From contig NZ_JAESIY010000001.1 in assembly GCF_016757215.1 (NCBI RefSeq), positions 710,131 through 774,130 of the forward strand: a stretch of 64,000 nt of DNA. Reading direction: 5' to 3'. The notes beneath the pieces were generated by a model. The model was not told where the DNA came from. It did no database searches and saw only the letters and a list, made by a program, of their open reading frames with translations. The position numbers and the translations under genes were made by a program. Source of the stretch: Fulvivirga sediminis (GTDB lineage Bacteria > Bacteroidota > Bacteroidia > Cytophagales > Cyclobacteriaceae). Below are positions 11,301 to 19,589 of this stretch, piece by piece. How positions within the stretch are numbered: position 1 is the first letter of the stretch; the number at the start of each line of letters is the position of its first letter.

Positions 11301-14300
11301 TATTGCTTTTAATTGTGGTACTCAGTTAAGCCAATCCGATAGTACTGCCATAGCAGGATATTTAGAATCTTATTTTAACGGACACTCTAATAACTTCTTC
11401 AGGTTCATTATTAAGTCAGATTTACAGTCTAGTCCTGAGTTATCAGCTATTCAATCTATACTAAGTAATTATAACTGTTCACTAGACAGTGTTGCTCAAG
11501 ATGATCCTATTATATGCGACAGTGATCCTGAAAATTGGATTGTTAATCCTGGGTTGCTTCAGAATGGTAATGTTAATTGTCCTACTTCAGATATAGTAGC
11601 CTCTTGCTATAATGGATGGTCAGTGGCTACAGGTACGCCTAATACCAGTGTAGGAGGCGGATCCGGCAGGGCTTTTTTGTGGGCTTATCCGGGAGATGTA
11701 ACATCAGAGGCATTGAGAGGTACTTTTGTAGAACCCTTAGAGCCAGGGGAGAAGTATGAACTGTGTTTACAATATGCGGTGTATACAGATAATGGTAATT
11801 TTGATTCTCCAATAGTGGATAATGTTTATATGCAGTTATCCAGGAGTACTCGTTTTTTGAATGCTCAGGGAATATTAGCTCCTGTAAACACGAGTAATCA
11901 AAGCGTATTTGCTCAAGTGGCAGATTCAACCTCTATCAAATCATATAATAAGTCCAGGTTAGCTGATGTTACTGCCTTAGCCAATTGTTTTCTTCCCCAA
12001 CCGCAATACATTGATCCGGTAATTATTGATGGCTCCACTAGCCCTAACGACTATGTATGGCTCAAGAACAATGCTAATTCCCCTGTCTATAAAGATACCT
12101 GCATAATATTCACTCCTACGCAAGCCAGCACTTATTTTTATTTGTCCATCATGTCTTGTACGGCTGACACTTACCAGGCGATCAACATAAAGGATTTAAA
12201 AGTTAGAAAAATTAGTCCTCAGCCTAATGGTGTTTGGTTTGAAGGAGAGTACGTATGCTTAAAATATGATACTACGAGCTCATTAGGGGCATTTTCATAT
12301 ACAGTAGATTGGGATAGAGAAGTTGCCTTATGTCAGGAGCGCGCTGCGGAAGAACGAGATAGGCTCGTGACTTATGCCATACAAGATTATTTAGATGAAG
12401 TGACCAGTAGTGTATATAATGATTATACAGCTTCATGTTTAGATAAAATAGAGGAAACCTTAGATTATACTTTTGAACAAAAAGAATATCACTACACACT
12501 TTATTATTATGATCAGTCGAATCAATTAGTACAAACAGTACCTCCTAAAGGAGTGCACCCACTTACACCAGCGCAAGTAGATGCCTATCTGGCAGGGAAT
12601 ACAATAGAGCCCAATCATTCCCTAAGAACATTTTATCATGTAAATTCTATTAACCAGGCCATAGAGCAAGAAATGCCTGATGCCGGAGTAAGTAAGTTCT
12701 GGTATAACCTTCAAGGCCAGTTAAGGCTATCTCAAAATGCTCAGCAAGCAGTTGAAGATCAATATAGTTACTCCAAGTATGATGATCAGGGTAGAATTAT
12801 TGAAGTAGGTGAAATTGAGACTACGGAGGATATAGCCGATCTCACTGCTAAATTGGATAGTAGCTCAATTTTTCCAGAGGCACTAGATTATGAGCTTTCA
12901 GACGTAACAAAAACATTTTATGATGATCTAAGTCCAAAGATACAATCTGATCTACAGCAAAAACACTTGAGAAGTAGGGTGTCATGGACTGAAAAGATTG
13001 ATCCTCTATCTTCTGATACGGTGGCTACCTACTATAGCTATGATAGTCATGGAAATGTGAACTCACTGATACAGGACTTGCCGGGGCTGGCGATAAAACG
13101 CACAGATTATGTCTATGATCTGATCAGCAGTAAAGTTAATTATCTGATATATCAGTTTGGCGAAGAGGATGAGTTTATCCATCGCTATAATTATGATGCT
13201 GATAATCGTATCACCGAAGTATACACCTCTGGCGACGGATTTATTTGGGATAGGGATGCCTATTATTTTTATTACTTACATGGCCCTGTTGCCAGGCTTA
13301 GCTTAGGTCAGTATAATGTTCAAGGTCTAGATTATTATTATACGCTGCAGGGCTGGTTAAAGGGGGTAAATATGCCCTATGAAGCAGATCTTGCCAGAGA
13401 TGGATTAAATGGCTCAAGGATCGGTAAGGACGCATTTGCTTATGAGTTAGGCTACTATCAGGGAGACTATAAACCGATCAATCCAGCAGTGGCTATATCC
13501 GGTGAAAGAGATCAGGTATGGCAGAGATACAATACGCATACATCCTCAGACGGGTTATATAACGGAAACATTGCCTGGATGACCACCGATCTGCCGCAAA
13601 TAGGTCTGGAAAATAATGACCGTACTAAAGGTATGCAAGCTATGATGTACCAGTACGATCAGCTTCATAGAATTAAAGCAGCATCTTCACTTAGTAATTA
13701 TGTAGATGGTAGTGGCTTTTCGGCCAGATCAGGCAGCTCTCCTTATGATGTGTCTTATAGTTATGATGCTAATGGAAACTTCAATCAACTTATAAGAAGA
13801 GATGAACAAGCTGCGGTAAGCGACAACTTTCAATATAGTTATTATGATCAAACCAATAGATTAAAAAACGTTGATGGAAGTAGCAATCAAAACTATGAAT
13901 ATGACAACATAGGTAATCTTACCAATGATCAATCCGAAGGTTTAGAAATAACCTGGAATGCCTACGGCAAGGTACAGCAAGTAACTAAATCAGATGGTAC
14001 GGTACTTACTTTTTCTTATGATGCTGGGGGTAATCGCATCAGTAAAACGATAGATAAAGATGGACATTCAATAAAAATAATTTATTCACTAGGTGCTGGA
14101 GGTAATGTAATGGCAATTTATCGAAATGACACTATAATAGAACAACCGATTTATGGAGTGGGGCGCTTGGGAATGAAATTTATGCGTTCAAAAAATGGGC
14201 AAAGGCTTCTTGGACAAAAATCATATGAATTAAGTAACCATCTAAAAAATGTACTTGTAGTAACGTCCGACAATATTCATCTTCTTAGGGATAGTAGTTG

Positions 14301-15369
14301 GACCGTTATGCGACAAGCTAGCGATTATTATCCATTTGGCTTATCTATGGATGGAAGGTCCTTCAATAGAAATATGAATTATCGATATGGTTTTAATGGA
14401 AAGGACCACGATTTTGAAATTTCTGCCTATAACTTTGGTTCAAGAATTCATAATCCACGAATTGCTCGGTTTCTTTCCATAGACCCTAAGTGGGCTCTCT
14501 CATTAGATGTGACCCCTTATGCATTTGCAGGTAATAGCCCTATCCTTTTTATAGATAAAAATGGAGACCATCCAATTATTGCTTGGTTGATTAGGAATTT
14601 TTCTATTGGTGTAGTGACTGACGTCATGATTCAAGCTTCTATCAACTGGTTGCTTAGTGAAGATGGGGATGTAGGGCAAGCATTTAAGGATGTAGATTAC
14701 TTGGATGCTGCCTGGAATGGGGTGACCAACACTATAAAGTTGGGGAAGAAGGCCAAAATTGCTCTTAACGGTGGATATGCGGTAGCAAAGGGCTATTGGA
14801 AAAATGGTGCAGATTATACTTACTCTGATGCTTTGATAGACTTCTTGGTTGGAGGTGGAGCCTCTGCTATTGGTGATAAGTTAACATCATTTATAGGCAA
14901 TAAGGGGAGTACTTATGTTTACAAGATATTAAAATCTAAAGGTTTAAAAGCAGGTCACATAAGACAAATTCTTCAAGCAGCTGGTTTTGGGAAAAATGTA
15001 TGGAATTGGGAATCTTCGGGAATGATATCTACTGGAGCAGCTCGTGAGATGAGAGGTAATCTCATTGAAGATTGGCTGAGCTTCAGTGTTTACACTGCAA
15101 AAAAAGGCTTTAGACAAACTACTTATGCTAATAAATTGGTAGATTTCGTAAGCGACAATTTAAGTGTCAGTGTTAAATCAGTAAGATCAATGACTAGTTC
15201 ATGGAAAAGTTCAATGAAGAAACATATTCAAAATCTATCTACAGTTAATGGAAATGTTACTTTAGATATTAGGTATAATATAAAAGGCGCGGATCAATCA
15301 ATAATAAATGAGCTTAAAGAGTTTGGGGAAAATGCCGGAGTTGAAGTGATTCTGAAGCCCTTTAAATAA
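8350..15369 (+). CDS. RHS polymorphic toxin with a C-terminal nuclease-like domain
   Basis: 2339 residues with a signal or anchor segment near residues 16-34. A fibronectin-like region lies near residues 200-310 and a Cys-rich stretch near 600-750 (CQSC, CEICTDC). YD repeats run from about residue 1550 to 1930 (YSYDSHGN, YNYDADNR, YSYDANGN, FSYDAGGN). The RHS core follows (YGFNGKDHDFE, RFLSIDP, PYAFAGNSP) and ends at NGDHP near residue 2073. Asp2021 and Asp2045 align with the aspartates used for self-cleavage in TcC/RHS cores; the usual preceding Arg is His2020 here. The remaining about 265 residues are the variable toxin part: a hydrophobic segment, then a region with Glu2240, Asp2265 and a VSVKS motif with Lys2276, which fits a PD-(D/E)xK nuclease. 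The next gene starts 8 bp downstream. Confidence 0.85.
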   Translation: MRNFISRACKLLRYSHMLLIAGFAFLLSSQEVNAKKGEAWDTDTTGVVTMPKEMRLSRTGRLPTADYERSYLLSDLQEDNAYQIFEAPPCLEGEYYLTFQLEYDLGDLNTEIDWSTDMKIVLLDQPDTSWVQSARLSTVSQHFVSTVFHDSVLACNSNIQFTITDRQDTGVVAVNNVYLNILMFRKDENVFDPAVKPALNYQISSNNIFTSWSYPAYAGADEFELQWVFIGDYENFTGSSSADAFAYKEPVSVSSSGYSYQHLVYYPDGRLWFRVRAIGYNPDYPSFKILGQWSYGSGSALSIDNHESGKTWQQQTFFAEEGKYKKVMQYYDATFRSRQTLTNQSSLGITMLEETYYDYEGRESAKVMPGPVLTNSLDYTSGLNVFSPGNTEVDNRTGANRKKFHYDNGSLENSILSDLDGASRYYSPANGLALIHRNYLPDAEGFVYSQTEYTNDGTGKVNRQGGVGETFRVDGDHAVRYYYGQAAPAELIRLFGSNVGNATHYRKNLIVDANGQVSVNYETQEGQTIASALAGDPPSNVEALESYNNLDPDPVTIDLSRKNKFYGNKSEIAHKILNVSPNTNYTFSYSLSALGAELGDLGCQSCSYDLNISITDTEGHPMDLSSAAGNESLTGESYERKNISASSCTNATVVDDIDFSLLFTEIGDYTVTKTLTTRELSYEEMRNAVITNDSITTALQTIIESYTIDSAACEICTDCPEVEDAINEAIEEVSQQDCDNIYQQIIQYYDDKYGDASDAPYIVPEDSIIAHPLYCKYELCIKNKLSSIFEKQVARYADWTAASSANYTNLVDLDPFFNNTDLSGDGFKSAIQNKLNNIDIGTIPYDSTGNGVADDSTTYVGTIDQVSDPNNTNYYVDERGNPDPSNGYHILYFDLMDRRDELDDETYQQLINQQRWSLYKSFYFEAKRKTKLEIPEFQNCLAAKEELEQIEEIPETPEGLEQWGEENGIGAPVSAAELEMNISNIAFNCGTQLSQSDSTAIAGYLESYFNGHSNNFFRFIIKSDLQSSPELSAIQSILSNYNCSLDSVAQDDPIICDSDPENWIVNPGLLQNGNVNCPTSDIVASCYNGWSVATGTPNTSVGGGSGRAFLWAYPGDVTSEALRGTFVEPLEPGEKYELCLQYAVYTDNGNFDSPIVDNVYMQLSRSTRFLNAQGILAPVNTSNQSVFAQVADSTSIKSYNKSRLADVTALANCFLPQPQYIDPVIIDGSTSPNDYVWLKNNANSPVYKDTCIIFTPTQASTYFYLSIMSCTADTYQAINIKDLKVRKISPQPNGVWFEGEYVCLKYDTTSSLGAFSYTVDWDREVALCQERAAEERDRLVTYAIQDYLDEVTSSVYNDYTASCLDKIEETLDYTFEQKEYHYTLYYYDQSNQLVQTVPPKGVHPLTPAQVDAYLAGNTIEPNHSLRTFYHVNSINQAIEQEMPDAGVSKFWYNLQGQLRLSQNAQQAVEDQYSYSKYDDQGRIIEVGEIETTEDIADLTAKLDSSSIFPEALDYELSDVTKTFYDDLSPKIQSDLQQKHLRSRVSWTEKIDPLSSDTVATYYSYDSHGNVNSLIQDLPGLAIKRTDYVYDLISSKVNYLIYQFGEEDEFIHRYNYDADNRITEVYTSGDGFIWDRDAYYFYYLHGPVARLSLGQYNVQGLDYYYTLQGWLKGVNMPYEADLARDGLNGSRIGKDAFAYELGYYQGDYKPINPAVAISGERDQVWQRYNTHTSSDGLYNGNIAWMTTDLPQIGLENNDRTKGMQAMMYQYDQLHRIKAASSLSNYVDGSGFSARSGSSPYDVSYSYDANGNFNQLIRRDEQAAVSDNFQYSYYDQTNRLKNVDGSSNQNYEYDNIGNLTNDQSEGLEITWNAYGKVQQVTKSDGTVLTFSYDAGGNRISKTIDKDGHSIKIIYSLGAGGNVMAIYRNDTIIEQPIYGVGRLGMKFMRSKNGQRLLGQKSYELSNHLKNVLVVTSDNIHLLRDSSWTVMRQASDYYPFGLSMDGRSFNRNMNYRYGFNGKDHDFEISAYNFGSRIHNPRIARFLSIDPKWALSLDVTPYAFAGNSPILFIDKNGDHPIIAWLIRNFSIGVVTDVMIQASINWLLSEDGDVGQAFKDVDYLDAAWNGVTNTIKLGKKAKIALNGGYAVAKGYWKNGADYTYSDALIDFLVGGGASAIGDKLTSFIGNKGSTYVYKILKSKGLKAGHIRQILQAAGFGKNVWNWESSGMISTGAAREMRGNLIEDWLSFSVYTAKKGFRQTTYANKLVDFVSDNLSVSVKSVRSMTSSWKSSMKKHIQNLSTVNGNVTLDIRYNIKGADQSIINELKEFGENAGVEVILKPFK

Positions 15370-15376
15370 CTACAAA

Positions 15377-16312
15377 ATGAGGCTGGAAATAAGTTTTGAA
15401 TTTTGCTCAGTATCTATTGAATTGATTGAGACCATTATTAATCAGTTTTGCTCTAGCGAGTTTAAGAATATTGAGGTAAATCAACATTTAGATATTCTCA
15501 GTGTCAACCCTCTAAATAAGACTGTTTCAACCACGGTTAAAAAGTCTTTTAATTCCCTTGTGGAGTTTAAAACTTATTTTGAATCGCAGAAATACGTTCA
15601 CAGAGTAGTGTTCAATTATAAATATGAGGATGATTGTTTCGAGGTTTTAGAGAAGTCACGTATCTCATTTATGACAGACAGAGCTGTGAGAGAAGTTGAA
15701 GAGCACTGTAGGGTTATTTCACTTGCTCCTAACTTTTTGAGTGTATCATATTTTAATCCGAAGGATCAATTATGTGATGCATTAGGCTTGGGCTTTGGTT
15801 TCAAGCCTCTAATCTCTGATGTCATGTCATATTACCCGGGTCATCTGATGATAATTGCTAAACGGCAGATATCCGCCAGCCAGTTTTTGAGAAATATTGG
15901 AGGTGTTGATTATGAAGATTATACATTATTAAAATTATCAGAAAACTCGAAAGAATACACACGTAAGGTTGAAAATACTGGTTTGAAAAGTCTGTTCGGA
16001 AAAAAATATCACTATGAATTTTCCTCCTTTTTCGCTAAGCAAAAGGGTTTTGTTAATGAATTGCTAGATGCGAAGATCTTGGAGGCAGATAAGGAAACAT
16101 CACTGAAGGCTGGGTATATCAGGTATCAAGAAATGCCTTTAAATACTGACGAACTGCTCAGCTACTTTTGGATTAATGATGATGGCAGAATTGTTCCTGA
16201 AAAATATGCATCCTTGCTGTTTTACAATGTTTCAGCTAAAGGGCAAACGATAAAAGAGAAGGTGATTAATAAGAGTGATGGACTTGTATTTCTAGAGAAT
16301 CAACGGAAATGA
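15377..16312 (+). CDS. Unrecognised 311-aa protein, candidate immunity gene
   Basis: No signal peptide, no clear membrane segment and no motif I recognise; it reads as a cytoplasmic mixed alpha/beta protein with a glycine-containing segment DALGLGFGFKP near residue 136. It begins 8 bp after the RHS gene stop and its own stop overlaps the next gene by 4 bp (ATGA at 16309-16312). In RHS polymorphic toxin loci the gene directly after the toxin is usually the immunity gene, so this is the first candidate. The length is greater than most immunity proteins. The role is inferred from position alone. Confidence 0.6.
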   Translation: MRLEISFEFCSVSIELIETIINQFCSSEFKNIEVNQHLDILSVNPLNKTVSTTVKKSFNSLVEFKTYFESQKYVHRVVFNYKYEDDCFEVLEKSRISFMTDRAVREVEEHCRVISLAPNFLSVSYFNPKDQLCDALGLGFGFKPLISDVMSYYPGHLMIIAKRQISASQFLRNIGGVDYEDYTLLKLSENSKEYTRKVENTGLKSLFGKKYHYEFSSFFAKQKGFVNELLDAKILEADKETSLKAGYIRYQEMPLNTDELLSYFWINDDGRIVPEKYASLLFYNVSAKGQTIKEKVINKSDGLVFLENQRK

Positions 16313-17010
16313 AAAAAAGAACACGACTAGAAAGAGAAATTATTAGTTGCCTAGCTGAAAGGGTTAAAAATATCAATTACGAATTATATAAAGAGGATTA
16401 TTCAGGAAATCTTGGGCATAAAATTGAATTTGTAAAGAAGGTAGCGGAGGTTCAGGTCTATATGATATTGAGATTTGTAAAGCCTAATTATCTGCGGTTA
16501 CAAACCCAGTTGGTTGTTCATAGTGAAAAAGTGAATCGTGAACTCGACGGGTATGTAGAAGCTTATGATGAGCATGGAGTGCCTTTGATAAATTTTGACA
16601 TTGAAGATTATTATGAGGAGGAAGAGGGAGAAGATGCTAACTATTTCTTTATTGATAAGGGAAAAATTGAAGTAGAGGCTTTAGTAAATCGCATGTATGA
16701 GCGCTACTTTATGAAGGCAGAAACGGATTTTATTCCTAATATGTCAGGCTTGGAAAAGCTAGATCAATTTATTAATGATGAAAGAAATTGGGAGGGAGAT
16801 AATTTGGTATTAAGTCCTTTTTGTTTTCCAATACAGTTTCAAATAATTGCTGGTACTGTTTGTGCTGTTCTTTCTGGAAATAACAAATCGGATTTAATTG
16901 TTAATCGATATTTAGAATACTCTAGAAAAGAGTTTAGAGTAAATGAGGATTCATTGATTGATGGTTATTGGAGATATTTGGAAGATAAAATGCCTGAAGT
17001 AAGCATGTAG
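16309..17010 (+). CDS. Unrecognised acidic 233-aa protein, candidate immunity gene
   Basis: A cytoplasmic-looking protein with no signal peptide. It contains a strongly acidic segment around residues 100-113 (DIEDYYEEEEGED) after a mixed N-terminal half. Acidic proteins are common among inhibitors of nuclease toxins because they can occupy the DNA-binding face; that is suggestive only. It is translationally coupled to the preceding gene through an ATGA overlap and is the last gene of the RHS operon. Either this or the 311-aa neighbour, or both, could protect the producer. Confidence 0.6.
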   Translation: MKKRTRLEREIISCLAERVKNINYELYKEDYSGNLGHKIEFVKKVAEVQVYMILRFVKPNYLRLQTQLVVHSEKVNRELDGYVEAYDEHGVPLINFDIEDYYEEEEGEDANYFFIDKGKIEVEALVNRMYERYFMKAETDFIPNMSGLEKLDQFINDERNWEGDNLVLSPFCFPIQFQIIAGTVCAVLSGNNKSDLIVNRYLEYSRKEFRVNEDSLIDGYWRYLEDKMPEVSM

Positions 17011-17715
17011 GGAGTATTATCCAAATAAAAAATAAATGATGAAGAACAGAAAAAAGTTAAGCGCGTGGAGTTGAATTGAAAGGAAACCCTCCTAGTGTGT
17101 GTAGCGAAGCAATACGCGTGCTAAATCCAGGCCGTTGTAATTGTCGGCCTTATTAAAAATATATTAAGGTCTATAAACTTTAGTAGCTCCACTTTTCCCT
17201 TTTCTTAGGCTAGTAGTCTTTTCATAATGTGCTGTAGTTTATCTAAGCTATTTAAATGACACTGATATTAAGGCAGGGTCACATGTACAGACATACAATA
17301 CAGATGTACAAACCTTGTAACAAAACCCATAATTAACTAAATTGAAACAAGAACAATGGAGGTCAGCATAAAAAGCTCCAATTCGTGTTCCTTAAAAATT
17401 AAAATTCAGTTAAGTGATTGATATTCAATAGTTAATAAGGGGTAGTTGTAATCCAGTCATCCCGACGATTAGATAACCATCTAAGTACAAAACCCTCCAA
17501 ATTTCACGATTTGGAGGGCTTTTTAATTTTACCCCCTCCAGTAAATCACCTTTATTATCAATGAAAATGAGACCTATACGGTGACCTTTTTTATTGTTTA
17601 AATTTAGGTCACCAGAAAGGGCTTAAATTATTGATATTCAGGTGGAATAGGTGTTCTTGTGGCTTTAGATGGATTTTTTTTGTAATTATTAATGCTTCAG
17701 AGTTGATATTACTAA
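17011..17715. other. 705-bp gene-free stretch after the RHS operon
   Basis: I see no supported coding region here. It holds a perfect 6-bp hairpin (AGGCCG at 17129-17134, CGGCCT at 17145-17150) without a good T-run, a small hairpin at 17469-17483 (TTAGAT/ATCTAA), and a strong terminator at 17493-17530. RHS loci often keep displaced toxin or immunity fragments downstream; I looked for one and found no convincing reading frame. Confidence 0.5.
17493..17530 (+). terminator. Rho-independent terminator between convergent operons
   Basis: A perfect 10-bp stem (CCCTCCAAAT at 17493-17502, ATTTGGAGGG at 17509-17518) with a 6-nt loop is followed by CTTTTTAATTTT on the plus strand. It is 480 bp after the last RHS-operon gene. 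Four A residues precede the stem, so it may also stop transcripts on the minus strand. Confidence 0.8.
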
Positions 17716-18477
17716 TTACCAATCTAGCCATAATTTAAACTGCCGCATTTTAATTCTGCTTACAATCACTTCCTTTTCTCTATCCCGTTTCAGAATGATT
17801 TTTGCCTTTTCATTGAAATACTTGTGGATACTTTCAATACTGTTGAGATGCAAAATAAACTGTCTGTTTACTCTAAAGAAAAACTGCGGGTCAAGTTGGT
17901 CTTCTAATTCTTCCAGATTGTATGGCACAACAATAGAACTACCGTCAAGCAGTTTAAAATATACTACTTTATGTTCAAGAAAAATATAATCGATATCCTT
18001 TACGGCAATTACCTTGTAATTTTCACGATAATGTAGCAGGAAACGAGTTTTGTATTGTTTATGCTGTGTTCGCAGCATAGTCAAAATGCTATTGACATCT
18101 TCAGTTGAAGTTAATGAACGATATTCATTTACTTTTTCAAGTGCTTCTTCTAATTCTTCAGGAACAATTGGCTTTAGCAAATATGCCGCTCCATAAACTT
18201 TAAATGCTTGAAGGGCATATTCGTCGTAGGCTGTGGTGAAAATAACGGGTGATTGAATATTCACATTCACTTGGGTGTAAATTTCAAAAGACAAGCCGTC
18301 GGCTAGCCGTATATCCATAAAAATCACATCAGGATGAGGGTTCGCTTTCAACCATTCCACGCTTTCCTGTATGCTAGGTAAAGTCGCTAAACAATTGATA
18401 GTGTGATCATATTTTTCAACAATACCTTTTAAGCGCTCTGCATTGTATTGTTCGTCTTCGATGATAAGGTAATTCAT
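17716..18477 (-). CDS. LytTR-family response regulator of the efflux operon
   Basis: 253 residues. The receiver domain (about 1-120) has the acidic pair IIEDE, the phospho-acceptor Asp55 in VIFMDIRLADG, a TTAYDEYA switch region and LLKP with the conserved Lys. Residues about 145-253 form a LytTR DNA-binding domain (FLLHYRENYKVIAVKDIDYI, FFRVNRQFILHLNSI). This LytT/AlgR type binds direct repeats upstream of target genes. It begins 8 bp after the sensor kinase gene and is the last gene of an operon with an RND pump, so it probably controls that operon in response to the kinase. Confidence 0.9.
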   Translation of the reverse strand: MNYLIIEDEQYNAERLKGIVEKYDHTINCLATLPSIQESVEWLKANPHPDVIFMDIRLADGLSFEIYTQVNVNIQSPVIFTTAYDEYALQAFKVYGAAYLLKPIVPEELEEALEKVNEYRSLTSTEDVNSILTMLRTQHKQYKTRFLLHYRENYKVIAVKDIDYIFLEHKVVYFKLLDGSSIVVPYNLEELEDQLDPQFFFRVNRQFILHLNSIESIHKYFNEKAKIILKRDREKEVIVSRIKMRQFKLWLDW

Positions 18478-18485
18478 AACAATAC

Positions 18486-19589
18486 TTAAAGATTTAATAA
18501 AGGTAGTTTTACTTCAAAGCTTGTTTCCGTAGTGGTGACTTCTGGTATTTTTCCGTATAGCAAAAAGTACCGTTCTTTTATATTTTTCAATCCCATTCTG
18601 GTGCTTTTATAGTCTATATTAATTGGTTGGAGATTGTTTTTTACTTTTAGGGATCCATCATTACAGCTATCAATGGATAGGTATAGTGGTTGTTTGAGGG
18701 TAGAAATATTGTATTTAATGGCGTTCTCTATTAACAGTTGTAAAGTTACAGGTGGTATGCCTTTGCTTTTGTTTGATTCATAGATGTTTATATTTAAGAA
18801 GATGGTTTCTCCATGCCTTATTTTGATCAAGTGAAAATACATTTCTACAAATTTCAACTCATCTTCTAAGGCTACTACATCCTTTTTTGCAGTGGTTAAA
18901 ATATAGCGATATACCCTTGACAGATTAGATAAAAATGCTTGTGCAGCTTCTTGGTTGGTATCAATAAGCTGGGTGAGAATACTGAAATTGTTAAACAGAA
19001 AATGGGGGTCTAATTGTAATCTCAACACTTCTAGTTCTGCTTGTAAAGCATTCTCCTTCAAGTGATGGGCGTGAAGTTCGAGTTTATTACTTTCAATAAC
19101 TTTGGCTTTCCATTTTTCAAAAAAGAAAAAAGAATGGTAAAAGCTATTTACAAAAGCAGCTACGGCCATGTTTACTACCAGGTAGTGTCTTACGCCTAGC
19201 TCTATGTCTTGGTTAAATTCTGAGTTTTCTGGCCATAGTGTATCATAAACAATGTTTTCAATATACAGCAAAAAGAACATGGCGGCTATGACCACAATAG
19301 TGGTAACAAGGAAGTGTATTGATATACTGTTTCCCGAAATCAAATGTTTGTTAGCCCAGCTTGCTAGCGATGTCACAATCCAAAAAAGAATGGTATACAT
19401 AGCAATGCCGCCAATAATAGTTGCTGAAATTTCTGACCATTTTGCCTCTGTATAAAAATCCCACCAACTGCTTTTGGGGTTCAACAAGTACTGGATAAGG
19501 TTCGCTAATGCTAATGAAACCAGCACACCACTCCAGCGGAAAAAATGTTTCCAATGCGGACGAACCAGAATTGTTGATTTATTATTCAT
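18486..19589 (-). CDS. LytS-type membrane sensor histidine kinase
   Basis: 367 residues. Four hydrophobic segments in the first 170 residues anchor it in the inner membrane. A coiled linker (about 171-190) leads to the His_kinase motif LQLDPHFLFNN with phospho-acceptor His196, and an ATP-binding part follows with LQLLIENAIKYN (N box) and MGLKNIKERY (G box). The length and layout are normal for the family. Its ATG directly abuts the TAA of the outer-membrane factor gene, so translation is probably coupled. The partner regulator starts 8 bp downstream. No periplasmic sensor domain is obvious, so the signal is likely sensed in or near the membrane. Confidence 0.9.
   Translation of the reverse strand: MNNKSTILVRPHWKHFFRWSGVLVSLALANLIQYLLNPKSSWWDFYTEAKWSEISATIIGGIAMYTILFWIVTSLASWANKHLISGNSISIHFLVTTIVVIAAMFFLLYIENIVYDTLWPENSEFNQDIELGVRHYLVVNMAVAAFVNSFYHSFFFFEKWKAKVIESNKLELHAHHLKENALQAELEVLRLQLDPHFLFNNFSILTQLIDTNQEAAQAFLSNLSRVYRYILTTAKKDVVALEDELKFVEMYFHLIKIRHGETIFLNINIYESNKSKGIPPVTLQLLIENAIKYNISTLKQPLYLSIDSCNDGSLKVKNNLQPINIDYKSTRMGLKNIKERYFLLYGKIPEVTTTETSFEVKLPLLNL

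Noticed and set aside
245..15369. T9SS sorting domains on the RHS-operon proteins
   Set aside because: None of the three large proteins ends in the conserved PNP, GxY and K pattern seen in the cellulases, so I do not assign T9SS export to them.
17129..17150. Hairpin AGGCCG/CGGCCT as the RHS-operon terminator
   Set aside because: The stem is only 6 bp and is followed by a mixed A/T sequence; the terminator at 17493 is much stronger.
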